Positions 44,483 to 54,917 of a stretch of 64,000 nucleotides of DNA are shown one piece after another (the stretch's first letter is position 1; each line of letters opens with the position of its first letter). Position numbers and translations under genes: made by a program. Origin of the DNA: Peristeroidobacter soli (lineage in GTDB: Bacteria; Pseudomonadota; Gammaproteobacteria; Steroidobacterales; Steroidobacteraceae); contig NZ_RYEV01000004.1 in NCBI RefSeq assembly GCF_004138485.1, positions 62,001 through 126,000 on the forward strand. Direction: 5' to 3'. The notes beneath the pieces were generated by a model. The model was not told where the DNA came from, did not search any database, and saw only the letters and a program-made list of their open reading frames with translations.

Positions 44483-45505
44483 TCAGCGCAACCCGATCAA
44501 CGCACCAAACTCCGGATCCCCCTTCCCCTCGAGCGGCGATCCCGGCTGCACTCGATAATCCGCGGCCAGCAACGGATCCGACTCGATCACGTTCGCGCCC
44601 TTTCTCACGACTGCCGCGTCCTTTGCGAACAGCCCGCCTTCATTTCCAAACAGCGCACTGAATCCCACCCAGATCCTGCTGTTCTCCGTCGCACGCGCGA
44701 CGTACGGTTTGTTGTTCAGGAATATGGTGTTGGTCGCATAGATGCTCGCCTCCTGCTCTGCATACAACCCATCATCGAGATTGCGATCGAACACGCAGTT
44801 CGCGACATGCGCCGATGAGTTGTTATAAGCGGCGACGCCGGCGGAGTCGTTGCCGCGAATGATGGCGTTGGCGAGACGCAGGTGCGCGTGCTCATCGAGC
44901 CAGATCGCGACGTGACCATCGAGAATGCGAAGACTCTCCGCGTCGAGATCGGAATTGCCACGGCCGGTGAGGCCCATCTTCTGATACTTCTCGATCGTCA
45001 CGTCGCGCACCCGCACGCGGCTGTCGATCGCGAAGATGCCGTGGCCTTCGTAGATCTCATCTTCTTCGATGTCGAACTTGAATCCGCTGAGCGTGAGGCC
45101 GCGCACCTCGACGTTGGCCCGACGAATCACGAGGCCCGTGGTCCGCGGTCCGGTGCCGCCATCGAGCACGGCGCCGGGCTCGCCGATCAAGGTCAGCTGC
45201 TTGCCATCGATCACGACGAAGCCGCGAATCGTGTGGATCTTGTACGGCACGTCGCGCACCGAGGTTGCCGTATAGGTGCCTGGTCGAATCCGGATCGTGT
45301 CGCCGTCGGCCGCGGCATCGATGGCCGCCTGGATGCCGCTGCCGCCCGAGAAGGCACAATCGGCGGCGAGCGCCTGCGAGGGACACACCACGTGAACCTT
45401 GGGAGCGGAGGACGCCGCCGCGGGCGGACTGGCGCCCGGCCCGCGCGAGCAACCGGACAGAACGCTTGCGGCCACGAGCACGGACAGGCTGAAACGCACA
45501 GGCAT
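44483..45505 (-). CDS. Lipoprotein with right-handed beta-helix (NosD/pectate-lyase-like) repeats
   Basis: The 340 residues start at the ATG at 45505 with a lipoprotein signal ending LSGC (about residues 15-18). The mature protein starts with a Pbl-like segment (GIQAAIDAAADGDTIRIRPGTY), followed by parallel beta-helix coils (residues about 90-300) with asparagine/valine ladders. Such proteins bind or cleave polysaccharides, or are structural. No catalytic residues could be assigned. A longer frame to 45598 lacks a signal peptide. Confidence 0.82.
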   Translation of the reverse strand: MPVRFSLSVLVAASVLSGCSRGPGASPPAAASSAPKVHVVCPSQALAADCAFSGGSGIQAAIDAAADGDTIRIRPGTYTATSVRDVPYKIHTIRGFVVIDGKQLTLIGEPGAVLDGGTGPRTTGLVIRRANVEVRGLTLSGFKFDIEEDEIYEGHGIFAIDSRVRVRDVTIEKYQKMGLTGRGNSDLDAESLRILDGHVAIWLDEHAHLRLANAIIRGNDSAGVAAYNNSSAHVANCVFDRNLDDGLYAEQEASIYATNTIFLNNKPYVARATENSRIWVGFSALFGNEGGLFAKDAAVVRKGANVIESDPLLAADYRVQPGSPLEGKGDPEFGALIGLR

Positions 45506-45722
45506 GCGGATTCTCACTACGTTGGTGAGCCGAGTATGTTGGCAACCTGCCGATGCTCGTAGATGCGAAGTTGGCCCCGCCTGGTGCCGAGCCCACACCA
45601 GTGCGATGTCAGGTCTTGGTCAGCCCGACCGCCTATGCTGCATCCTGTGCCGCCAGCCCAGAGTCGCCAGCGCAAGTAGTTGAGAATGAATCGCGATCCC
45701 ACCCCTCCTCGCCGTGCGTGTC

Positions 45723-46397
45723 ATGCGACTGCTGCTCGTTGAAGACAATCCGCAGCTCGCGGAGCTCGTGCAGGAGGGACTTACGCGGCAGGGATTCGCG
45801 ATCGACCGCTGCGGCTCGCTCAAGGAGGCGATGGTGGCGCGCGGCGCCGCAAGCTATGACTTGATCCTGCTGGATCTGGGCCTGCCCGATGGCGATGGCA
45901 TGACCCTCGTGCGCGAGCTGCGCCGGGGCAACGACTCCACGCCCATTCTGATTCTCACCGCGCGCGGCGGCTTGAACGATCGGCTGATCGGTCTCGATGG
46001 CGGCGCGGACGATTATCTGGTGAAGCCCTTCGAGATCGCGGAGCTCGCGGCGCGCTGCCGGGCGCTCTTGCGTCGACCGGGCGCGAGCCTCGGGGTCGTC
46101 CTGCACCTGGGCAACGTCGCGCTCGACACCACGACGCGCTCGGTCACGGTGAACCAGCAGCGCATCGACGTTCCACCCCGCGAAGTCGCGCTGCTCGAAC
46201 AACTGCTGCGACGGGCGGAGCAGGTCGTCCGCCGCAACCAGCTCGAAGAGTCGCTGTACTCCTTTGGCGAGGAAGTCACGCCCAATGCACTCGAAAGCGC
46301 CGTGTCCCGACTTCGCAAGCGCCTGACGGCCGCCGACGCGAATGTCCTCGTGCGAACGGCGCACGGCATCGGCTACGCCCTCTTTCAGCAGTCGTAA
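45723..46397 (+). CDS. OmpR/PhoB-family response regulator
   Basis: The 224-residue protein has a receiver domain (about 1-115) with phosphoacceptor D51 (LILLDLGLPDGDG), the threonine of ILILTARGG and the lysine of DDYLVKPF, followed by a winged-helix DNA-binding domain (about 130-220). It resembles the QseB/PmrA/TctD group. The histidine kinase gene starts 4 bases later. The porin gene in the same operon is a plausible target. Confidence 0.93.
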   Translation: MRLLLVEDNPQLAELVQEGLTRQGFAIDRCGSLKEAMVARGAASYDLILLDLGLPDGDGMTLVRELRRGNDSTPILILTARGGLNDRLIGLDGGADDYLVKPFEIAELAARCRALLRRPGASLGVVLHLGNVALDTTTRSVTVNQQRIDVPPREVALLEQLLRRAEQVVRRNQLEESLYSFGEEVTPNALESAVSRLRKRLTAADANVLVRTAHGIGYALFQQS

Positions 46398-46401
46398 CAC
46401 G

Positions 46402-47736
46402 ATGCAGGCCGGCCCCAGTCTCGTGCGTCAGATCTCCGTGCGCCTGGTCGCGGCGGCGGTGCTGGTCTCGCTGATCGAGATCATCGGCGTGCTCGTGCTC
46501 TATTCCGGTCGACGCCCGAAGCTTGCGCTCGAGCTCGTGACCGCGCATGCGGACACCATCTACGAAGCGCTCAGCTCCAGCGATCCTCGCGGCAATCTCT
46601 CGAGAATCTCGCCACCGCGGGGCGCCGATGACTGGACGTTCGTCATTCACGACAGCGCCCGCAAGGTGATCTTCGAACAGCAACCCGACCATCCCGGAAG
46701 CTTTCAGGCGCTGCCCGAGCCCACCGATCACGACTGGACCCGGCTCGAGCACGACAGCAGTCCCGTGATTCTGTACGGCTCGCGCCATCTGCCCAACAAC
46801 GCGTGGGTGACGATGGCGGTGAGCGGCGAGACGCTGCCGCTGTTCTGGCGGGTGTTCGTCCGCGAAGCCTGGACTCACGTCGTCGTGCCCGTGGCGCCCG
46901 TCACGATCCTCGTACTCCTGCTGAACGTTTACATCGTGCGGCGGATGCTGGCGCCGCTCGCCGCCTCCGCCGCCGAAGTCGATGCACTCGATCCCTCCCG
47001 AATGGAGACGCGCCTCACCGTGCCGGCGACGCCGCGCGAAGTGCGAGCGCTGGTGCTCGCGATGAATCGCGCGCTGGACCGGCTCGAACAGGCGATGCAG
47101 ACGCTCGAATCGTTCACGGCGGATGCGGCTCACGAGATGCGCACGCCGCTGTCCATCCTGAAGCTGCGCGTCGAGGCGCTCGAGGCGGGCCCCGCGAAGA
47201 ATGCGCTGCGCGAGGACGTGTCCGCGATGACGCGCCTGGTGAACCAGATGCTGGATCTCGCGCAGGCGGACACGCTCGACTCGCAGATCACGCAGACGGT
47301 GGATCTTGCGACGCTCGCGCGCGATGTCGTCGAGCGCATGCTGCCGGTCGCGGTGGCGCGCGGCTGTGACATCGCGCTCATCGATCGAGGCGCTACGTCG
47401 GTGAAAGGTCATGCCGAGGCGCTCGCGCGCGTGCTCTCGAATCTCATCGACAACGCCATCGCCTACTCACCGAAGGACCGCAGCATCGATGTGATCGCAG
47501 GTCCCGGTGCGCGCCTCGTCGTTCGTGATCGCGGCCCGGGATTCTCGCCCGAGAGCGCGGCGCTGCTGTTCCGACGCTTCTGGCGAGGCGCCGGGCCCGG
47601 CCGTGCCGGCGCGGGCCTCGGGCTTGCGATCGCCCAGAGCATCCTCGCCCGACACGGCGCGACGATCACGGCCGACAACGCTGCCGACGGCGGCGCCATC
47701 TTTACGATTCAGTGGACCAAAGAGAGCCAGACATGA
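46402..47736 (+). CDS. Sensor histidine kinase
   Basis: The 444-residue inner-membrane kinase has two transmembrane segments (about 16-35 and 160-178) around a periplasmic sensor domain of about 125 residues, a HAMP-like linker, the phosphoacceptor box DAAHEMRTPLS, and the ATPase domain with N box NLIDNAIAYSP, G1 VRDRGPGF and G2 GAGLGLAIA. It is the cognate kinase of the preceding regulator. The signal is unknown. Its stop overlaps the porin start by 4 bases. Confidence 0.93.
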   Translation: MQAGPSLVRQISVRLVAAAVLVSLIEIIGVLVLYSGRRPKLALELVTAHADTIYEALSSSDPRGNLSRISPPRGADDWTFVIHDSARKVIFEQQPDHPGSFQALPEPTDHDWTRLEHDSSPVILYGSRHLPNNAWVTMAVSGETLPLFWRVFVREAWTHVVVPVAPVTILVLLLNVYIVRRMLAPLAASAAEVDALDPSRMETRLTVPATPREVRALVLAMNRALDRLEQAMQTLESFTADAAHEMRTPLSILKLRVEALEAGPAKNALREDVSAMTRLVNQMLDLAQADTLDSQITQTVDLATLARDVVERMLPVAVARGCDIALIDRGATSVKGHAEALARVLSNLIDNAIAYSPKDRSIDVIAGPGARLVVRDRGPGFSPESAALLFRRFWRGAGPGRAGAGLGLAIAQSILARHGATITADNAADGGAIFTIQWTKESQT

Positions 47737-48920
47737 GAACTGCGGGAGTGCCGGCGATGGTGGCGGCACTGGGATTGCCGATATTTGCAGACGCCGCCGA
47801 ATCACCGGATGGCAATTCAGCGCTGTCCCTCGAGGCGGCCTACACGGGCGAGGTGTGGCGCAACTTCAGCGGCGGCGCGCGCCAGGATGGCACCTATCTC
47901 GACAACATCGACGTGATCGCAACCCTCGATGCCGAACAGGCCTGGGGGTGGACCGGCACGACGTTTCTCGTCTCGGGCCTGCACAACAATCGACCGACGC
48001 TGTCGGATCGCATCGTTGGTGACATTCAGACGGTGAGCAACATCGATACGGAGGGCGCCACGCGCTTGTATGAAGCGTGGGTGGAGCGCGCATTCGAGAC
48101 TGGCGCGATCAAGCTCGGTCTCATCGATCTGAACAGCGAGCTGGATGTAAACGAGACCGGCGCGCTGTTCATCAACAGCTCGCACGGCATCGGTCCGGAT
48201 TTCAGCCAGGTCGGCGAGAACGGCCCGTCGATCTTTCCGATCACCGGCCTCGGCACCGTGATGCGCTGGGATGCGAGCGAGCGGTTGCAGATCCGTCTCG
48301 CGGCCTTCGAAGGCACGGTCGGCGACCCGACGCATCCTCGACGCACGACGGTCGATCTGGAGACGGACGAAGGCGCGCTGCTCGTGGGCGAGCTCACGGT
48401 GCATCCGAGCGATGAGAGTCGCGCCGTCGTCGGCGTGTGGCGCCATACCGGTCGCTCCACCGATTTCAGCGATGATGAGCTGCTGCATCGGAACGAGTCG
48501 CTTGGCGTGTATGCGCTGACCGAAGGTAAGTTACTCAGCCGCGGCGAGAGCGCGCTCTCGGGCTTCCTGCGCGTGGGCGTTGCGGACGCCGACGTGCATC
48601 AGATCTCCCGTTATATGGGCGCAGGGCTCGTGTGGTCGGGACCGATGCTCGCGGGGCCCGAGCGCGAGGAGCAATTGGGACTTGCGCTCGCCACCATCAC
48701 CAACGGCAGTCCGTTCCTGCGCGCGCAGGCGGCGCAAGGCGCGGCCCACGATCGGCACGAGACGGCCGTCGAGCTGACCTATCGCGTGCAGGCGCTGTCG
48801 TGGCTCGCGCTTCAGCCGGACCTGCAATACATCATCAATCCCGGCACCGATCCGGGTCTGGACAACGCGTGGGTGGTGGGACTGCGATTCGAATTCAGCT
48901 GGAGCAACGAGCCGGGCTGA
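47733..48920 (+). CDS. OprB-family carbohydrate porin
   Basis: The ATG at 47733 overlaps the kinase stop (ATGA) and gives 395 residues with a signal peptide (about 1-21). The mature part matches OprB: EVWRNFSGGARQDGTYLDN, LYEAWVERAF, GLIDLNSELDVNETGALFIN and GPSIFPITGLG, with a beta-barrel pattern ending in aromatic FEFSW. It probably allows diffusion of sugars through the outer membrane. Co-transcription with the two-component system suggests that it is regulated by, or tuned with, it. Confidence 0.88.
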   Translation: MRTAGVPAMVAALGLPIFADAAESPDGNSALSLEAAYTGEVWRNFSGGARQDGTYLDNIDVIATLDAEQAWGWTGTTFLVSGLHNNRPTLSDRIVGDIQTVSNIDTEGATRLYEAWVERAFETGAIKLGLIDLNSELDVNETGALFINSSHGIGPDFSQVGENGPSIFPITGLGTVMRWDASERLQIRLAAFEGTVGDPTHPRRTTVDLETDEGALLVGELTVHPSDESRAVVGVWRHTGRSTDFSDDELLHRNESLGVYALTEGKLLSRGESALSGFLRVGVADADVHQISRYMGAGLVWSGPMLAGPEREEQLGLALATITNGSPFLRAQAAQGAAHDRHETAVELTYRVQALSWLALQPDLQYIINPGTDPGLDNAWVVGLRFEFSWSNEPG

Positions 48921-48947
48921 CCGCCCGGCCCGGGAACAAACTCACGA

Positions 48948-50087
48948 TCAGGCGGCCGCGGTGGCCGCCTGTCGCTTGCGAGCCCGCTCTTCGACCTTGC
49001 GACGGTCCAGATACATCATCCAGCCCGTGACCATGAAGAGCGGCAGCGCGAGGCTCGAGAGCATCAAGGCGATCGTGCCCACGAGGCCGAAGTAGCCGCC
49101 CTTGTGAATCGACAGCATGCTCGCGATCAGTCGTGCGCCCGTCTGTTTCTCAGCATAGCGCTCGTGCGACAGGATCTGCGAGTCGGTCGGATCGATCTTG
49201 ATCGTGTTCACGGCGGTCGCATGCGGCGCATCCGCCAGCAGGTACTGAATGCGCAGCGGCTCCTCTTCCTTCTTCGGAAAACGCACGGCGATATCGCCCA
49301 ACGCCTGCGAGCCGGTCGCCTGTTCGAAGGAGACCCACACTTTCTCCACGTCGGGTGCCACGAACGGCTTGCCTTTCATCTGCTCCTCGACCGCGGGAGG
49401 CATGCCCGCCATCCATTTGAGCATGTCGCCGTACCAGGCGTACGCGAAATACAAGCCGGTCAGCGCGGAAAGTAACAACAGCGGCAGCACATACGTGCCG
49501 ATGACCGCGTGCATGGAATAGAGAAAGCCGCGACCGCGCAGTTTGCGATCGATCACGAACCAGGCACGCCAGTTGGTCGTCCGACGCGGCCAGCGCAGAT
49601 ACAGGCCCGTTGCAACCATCGCCACCAGCAGGATCGCCGCGATGTCGATGATCCGGCGGCCCACGTACTCACCGGCGAGCCGATCGGTGATCAGGCCTCG
49701 ATGCACCTCCTCGACGATCTCGAAGAACTTCTCACCACGCGCACCGCCACTCAACCAGTCACCCGTGTAGGGATTCAGATAGCGCACGGTCTCGGAGGGG
49801 CCGGTCAGAAACAGCACCCGCACGGCGCCATCGCTCGCGCCCGGCACGGTCATCGTGCGCACGCTCGCCCCCAGACGCTGCGCCTCGGTCTGCGCGCGCG
49901 CATAGAGCGCCGGCATCGTGAGCCGCTCGCCCTTCGCCTCCACGGTGCGCGCATCGGCGTTCAATGCCGCGAGGATGGGATCCTGGAAGGACATCATCGC
50001 GCCGGTCAGCCCCATGAGGGCCAGCAAAACGCCGATGGTGATACCGATCAGCCAGTGGGCCTGAAACCAGAACCTGCTTTTAGCCAT
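48948..50087 (-). CDS. PepSY-associated membrane protein
   Basis: The ATG at 50087 gives 379 residues with four hydrophobic segments (about 10-35, 145-165, 190-215, 335-360), the PepSY_TM arrangement. HWLIGITIGVLLALMGLTG (first helix), EEVHRGLI, and SMHAVIGTYVLPLLLLSALTG carry conserved histidines that could bind haem. Relatives are linked to ferric siderophore reduction or redox in the inner membrane. It converges on the OprB gene; no TonB receptor is adjacent. Confidence 0.85.
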   Translation of the reverse strand: MAKSRFWFQAHWLIGITIGVLLALMGLTGAMMSFQDPILAALNADARTVEAKGERLTMPALYARAQTEAQRLGASVRTMTVPGASDGAVRVLFLTGPSETVRYLNPYTGDWLSGGARGEKFFEIVEEVHRGLITDRLAGEYVGRRIIDIAAILLVAMVATGLYLRWPRRTTNWRAWFVIDRKLRGRGFLYSMHAVIGTYVLPLLLLSALTGLYFAYAWYGDMLKWMAGMPPAVEEQMKGKPFVAPDVEKVWVSFEQATGSQALGDIAVRFPKKEEEPLRIQYLLADAPHATAVNTIKIDPTDSQILSHERYAEKQTGARLIASMLSIHKGGYFGLVGTIALMLSSLALPLFMVTGWMMYLDRRKVEERARKRQAATAAA

Positions 50088-50460
50088 GAACGTGCGCACG
50101 AAAGAAGAAGGAAAACGGCGGCCAGCCTAGCCCGTACGGGCTGACAGAGACCTGACACGGGGTGCGAATTTCCACTGAAAAACGGCCCTCCGATGTAACG
50201 AATTGTGCCGGGCTGCTTTGCGGAGAGGCGCCTCCGTCACATCGTCGGCCGCCAGCGGCGTCGCTGCGCAGGCGCGGCGGTTCATGACAGGGTTTCTGAC
50301 AGCGCCGTAAGGTTCAACCTCTTGTAATTCAAAAAGTTGCAATCACTTAGTGCCTCATCGCACGGCCTCTGTAGAATGGCGTGCAAAGGCGTTTTCGATC
50401 TGCAACTCGCGGCGCGGAACGCGGTCCAACTGGACGATATTCCTGGAGGAGTCGAAAGTC
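50088..50460. other. Divergent control region between the PepSY and Bax-inhibitor-1 genes
   Basis: No gene is seen. The region supplies promoters for both flanking genes. An A/T-rich segment (50320-50345) includes TTGCAA, and a strong GGAGGAG ribosome binding site lies at 50444-50450 before the Bax-inhibitor gene. No regulator site was recognised. Confidence 0.5.
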
Positions 50461-51135
50461 ATGGCGTCTTATCCGAGCTCTGTCGCAAGTACCACGCGCG
50501 GCTCAGCGCTTGCGACCAACAAAGTTCTTCGCAACACCTATCTGTTGCTGGCCGCCACGCTCGGCTTCAGCGCGCTGACCGCAGGCGTCGCGATGGTGTT
50601 GAACCTCGCCCCGATCAGCCCGTGGATCACATTGATCGTCTACTTCGGCCTGTTGTTCGGCGTCGCCAAGACCGAGAACAGCTCCTGGGGTCTGCTGTTC
50701 ATCTTCCTGTTGACCGGCTTCCTGGGCTTCACGCTCGGCCCCATCGTCAATGCCTATCTGAAGTTCCTGCCGAACGGCGCGCAGGTCGTGACCACGGCAC
50801 TCGGCATCACTGCCGCGACGTTCGTGGGCCTCTCGGCGTATGCGATCAAGAGCGAGCGCGACTTCAGCTTCATGGGCGGCTTCCTCACGGTGGGCATCAT
50901 CGGTGCCTTCCTGCTGGGTCTGGTCGCGATGATCTTCCAGCTCTCGACGCTGTCGCTGGTCGTCTCCGGCGTGTTCGTGATCGCGATGGCGGGCATGATG
51001 CTGTATCAGACCAGCGCCATCATCCATGGCGGGGAGACCAACTACATCCGCGCGACGCTGACGCTGTATGTGAGCATCTACAACATGTTCATGAGCCTGC
51101 TGCACCTGTTGGGCGCGGCTTCCAGCGACGACTGA
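50461..51135 (+). CDS. Bax inhibitor-1/YccA-family membrane protein
   Basis: The 224-residue inner-membrane protein has seven predicted helices and the TMBIM pattern, including FGLLFGVAKTENSSW, FTLGPIVNAYLKF and MLYQTSAIIHGGETNYIRAT with conserved acidic residues used for Ca2+/H+ leak in BsYetJ. In E. coli YccA modulates FtsH proteolysis. It is monocistronic with a strong Shine-Dalgarno and a downstream terminator. Confidence 0.92.
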   Translation: MASYPSSVASTTRGSALATNKVLRNTYLLLAATLGFSALTAGVAMVLNLAPISPWITLIVYFGLLFGVAKTENSSWGLLFIFLLTGFLGFTLGPIVNAYLKFLPNGAQVVTTALGITAATFVGLSAYAIKSERDFSFMGGFLTVGIIGAFLLGLVAMIFQLSTLSLVVSGVFVIAMAGMMLYQTSAIIHGGETNYIRATLTLYVSIYNMFMSLLHLLGAASSDD

Positions 51136-51160
51136 TCGGATTGTCAGAGTCTGAAACGAC

Positions 51161-51192
51161 AAAGGGCGCTGCCACCGGCAGCGCCCTTTTTG
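51161..51192 (+). terminator. Intrinsic terminator between the Bax-inhibitor-1 and serS genes
   Basis: GGGCGCTGCC (51164-51173) pairs GGCAGCGCCC (51177-51186) around ACC, followed by TTTTTG. Upstream AAA gives a short T-run on the other strand, so the hairpin probably ends both convergent transcripts. Confidence 0.9.
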
Positions 51193-51213
51193 TTTGCTCG
51201 CGAGCCGCGCGAC

Positions 51214-52530
<1,317 letters not shown>

Positions 52531-52584
52531 CTAGCACTGAAGCGTGTTATCGCCGCTGTATGGCGCTGGCCGGGCCGCAGGCCG

Positions 52585-53868
52585 CTATTTCTTGCGCCGG
52601 GCCAGGGCCTCGGCAATCTTGATTTCCATGCCCCGGGGCACGGGCTGGTAGTACTGACGCGGCTCCATGCCTTCGGGAAAGTAGTTCTCGCCGGTCGCGT
52701 ACGCATCGGGCTCATCATGGGCGTACCGATAGTCCTTGCCGTACCCCAAGGACTTCATCAGTTTGGTGGGTGCATTCCGCAGGTGCAACGGCACATCGAG
52801 CGAGCCCAGGGCTTTCGCATCCTGCATGGCCTCGCCGAACGCCTTGTACACAGCATTGCTCTTCGCCGCGCAGGCGAGGAACACGACCGCCTGCGCGATC
52901 GCGAGCTCTCCTTCCGGCGAGCCGAGCCGCTCGAACACCTCGCAGGCTTCCAGCGCCAGCGTATGCCCGCGAGGATCGGCGAGACCGATGTCCTCCGCGG
53001 CCATTCGCAGCACCCGGCGCGCGAGGTACCGCGGATCGCAGCCGCCATCCAGCATTCGACACAGCCAGTACAGCGCCGCATCCGGATCGCTGCCGCGTAC
53101 CGATTTATGCAGCGCCGAGATCTGGTCGTAGAACGCCTCGCCCTGCTTGTCGAAACGTCGCAATCCGCCCGAGGCGACTTCGTTCGCGATGGCCTCGGTG
53201 ATCATCGGTGGCGTGCCATCGCTCGCAAGGTCAATCGCAAGCTCGAGCATATTGAGCGAGCGGCGCGCATCGCCGTCCGCCGCCTTCGCCATCAACTCGA
53301 GCGCACGCTCTTCCGCGCCCGGCGCGCCGGGCTGTCTGGCGAGCGCTCGATCCAGCACCTGCCGGATGTCCGTTTCGGTCAGCGAGCGCAGCACATAGAC
53401 ACGCGCGCGCGAGAGCAACGCGTTGTTCAATTCGAATGAAGGATTCTCGGTGGTGGCGCCGACGAACACGAAGGTGCCGTCCTCGACCCACGGCAGGAAC
53501 GCATCCTGCTGCGATTTGTTGAATCGATGCACCTCATCCAGAAACAGCACCGTGCGACGGCCCGCGCGGCGTGCCTCCGCGGCCTGTTCGGCGGCGGCGC
53601 GAATGTCTTTTACCCCAGCCATCACTGCCGAGAGCGCGATGAACTGCGCATCGCACTGGGCAGCGACGAGACGGGCGAGCGTGGTCTTGCCGGTGCCGGG
53701 CGGCCCCCACAGGATCATCGAATGTAGATGCCCACCTTCGAGCATGCGTCGCAGCGGCTTGCCGGGGCCGAACAGATGGGTCTGTCCGATATAGTCCTCG
53801 AGCGATGCCGGGCGCATGCGATCCGCGAGCGGTCGCGCGTCGATGGCATCCTCGAACGGCAGATTCAC
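52585..53868 (-). CDS. rarA: Replication-associated recombination protein A (MgsA/RarA AAA+ ATPase)
   Basis: The GTG at 53868 overlaps the VanZ-family stop by 4 bases and gives 427 residues; a much longer frame upstream runs antisense-like through the VanZ gene and is rejected. RPLADRMRPASLEDYIGQ opens the AAA+ domain, with Walker A GPPGTGKTTL, Walker B FLDEVHRFNKSQQD and sensor GATTENPSFELN. The C-terminal oligomerisation domain follows. RarA acts at stalled replication forks with SSB and RecA. Confidence 0.96.
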   Translation of the reverse strand: MNLPFEDAIDARPLADRMRPASLEDYIGQTHLFGPGKPLRRMLEGGHLHSMILWGPPGTGKTTLARLVAAQCDAQFIALSAVMAGVKDIRAAAEQAAEARRAGRRTVLFLDEVHRFNKSQQDAFLPWVEDGTFVFVGATTENPSFELNNALLSRARVYVLRSLTETDIRQVLDRALARQPGAPGAEERALELMAKAADGDARRSLNMLELAIDLASDGTPPMITEAIANEVASGGLRRFDKQGEAFYDQISALHKSVRGSDPDAALYWLCRMLDGGCDPRYLARRVLRMAAEDIGLADPRGHTLALEACEVFERLGSPEGELAIAQAVVFLACAAKSNAVYKAFGEAMQDAKALGSLDVPLHLRNAPTKLMKSLGYGKDYRYAHDEPDAYATGENYFPEGMEPRQYYQPVPRGMEIKIAEALARRKK

Positions 53869-54278
53869 GGCTTCTGAGTCCCGGTCACGCGCGATCCCAC
53901 CAGCGATTCCAGACGCTGCGCCCAGCCCCCCAGGAACCACCAGCACAGCAGCAGGCCCGCGACGATACCGGTGCCGTTGGCGAATACATCGTTCACGTCC
54001 GCCTGACGTCCCAGCCCCATGGCGCCCTGCGCGAACTCGATCAGTATGCCCATGACGAGCAGGCCGATGCCAATGACCCAGTAGCGCGTGCGTGGATAGA
54101 TGCCGGCGAACCAGCACGAGAGCAGCAGATAGCAAATGAAATGCTCGGACTTGTCGCTCAGGCTCGGCGGCTGTGGCAGCTGACTGGAGGGCACCAGGCA
54201 CACGATGATGGCGAGCGTGATGGCGAGCCAGCCCAGGCCCAGCCACAGGCGCGGAAATCTCAACGGCAACATGACCAT
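53865..54278 (-). CDS. VanZ-family membrane protein
   Basis: The 137-residue protein has four hydrophobic helices and VanZ features (SDKSEHFICYLLL near the first loop and EFAQGAMGLGRQADVNDVFANGTG before the last helix). Function is unknown in Gram-negative bacteria. The start ATG at 54278 overlaps the lolA stop (TGATG), and its own stop overlaps rarA (GTGA), so all three are translationally coupled. An ATG at 54272 is an alternative. Confidence 0.85.
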   Translation of the reverse strand: MVMLPLRFPRLWLGLGWLAITLAIIVCLVPSSQLPQPPSLSDKSEHFICYLLLSCWFAGIYPRTRYWVIGIGLLVMGILIEFAQGAMGLGRQADVNDVFANGTGIVAGLLLCWWFLGGWAQRLESLVGSRVTGTQKP

Positions 54279-54913
54279 CAATTCCTGGAGGTATCGCCGA
54301 TCACGTCGGCACCAGGCGGCACAGTAAAGGTGAATCGTGACGGATCGAGGGCAGGATTGCGTTCCAATTGTGCGAATTCCAGATTGGTGGTCTGACCGAG
54401 CTTGTCGGCCAGCTGCATGAACTTGAGCGTATTGCCCTCAAACCCCAGGCGCACCCATTTGAAATCGGTGTCATCGCGCTTGGGCTCCAGGCGCACCCAG
54501 AACACCTGGGCTTCCTGAGCGGTCTGCGTGACGTTGAAGTTGTCCTGCAGATTGCCCTGACCACTGAGCAGCATGGCGGGCGTCGCCGACAGGGTGTCAT
54601 CCAGCTTGCGCACCGTGACCTGTTCGAGATCCGCGTCGTACAGCCAGATGCGTGCGCCATCGGCGACGATGACCTGCTCGTTGGGATCGCGATAATCCCA
54701 GCGGAACCGGTCGGGCCGGCGGATCGCGAGCGTGCCGCTCGCCTGCTCGACGGTGAGCCCGTTGCGATCGGTGAGCGTTTGCTTGAACTGCGCCTGCAAC
54801 GATTGCAGACCTTGCAGAAAGCCTTCGACTCTCTGCCGGCCCGCGGCCGGATCGGAAGCCGCGAGCGTCACCTGCGCGAGCATCGTCAGCAGCAACAACG
54901 AGAAACGTTTCAT
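54278..54913 (-). CDS. lolA: Outer-membrane lipoprotein carrier protein
   Basis: LolA ferries lipoproteins across the periplasm from LolCDE to LolB. The 211 residues start at the ATG at 54913 with a signal peptide (about 1-18, ending TLAAS). The core matches LolA: AQFKQTLTDRNG, SGTLAIRRPDRFRWDYRDP, EQVIVADGARIWLYDADLEQ, and the C-terminal RFTFTVPPGADVIGD. It starts 4 bases after ftsK. Confidence 0.96.
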   Translation of the reverse strand: MKRFSLLLLTMLAQVTLAASDPAAGRQRVEGFLQGLQSLQAQFKQTLTDRNGLTVEQASGTLAIRRPDRFRWDYRDPNEQVIVADGARIWLYDADLEQVTVRKLDDTLSATPAMLLSGQGNLQDNFNVTQTAQEAQVFWVRLEPKRDDTDFKWVRLGFEGNTLKFMQLADKLGQTTNLEFAQLERNPALDPSRFTFTVPPGADVIGDTSRN

Positions 54914-54917
54914 CGTC

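Noticed and set aside
53869-54246. Long N-terminal extension of rarA
   Set aside because: It overlaps the VanZ-family gene in another frame and has no AAA+ homology; the GTG at 53868 with a 4-base overlap is typical.
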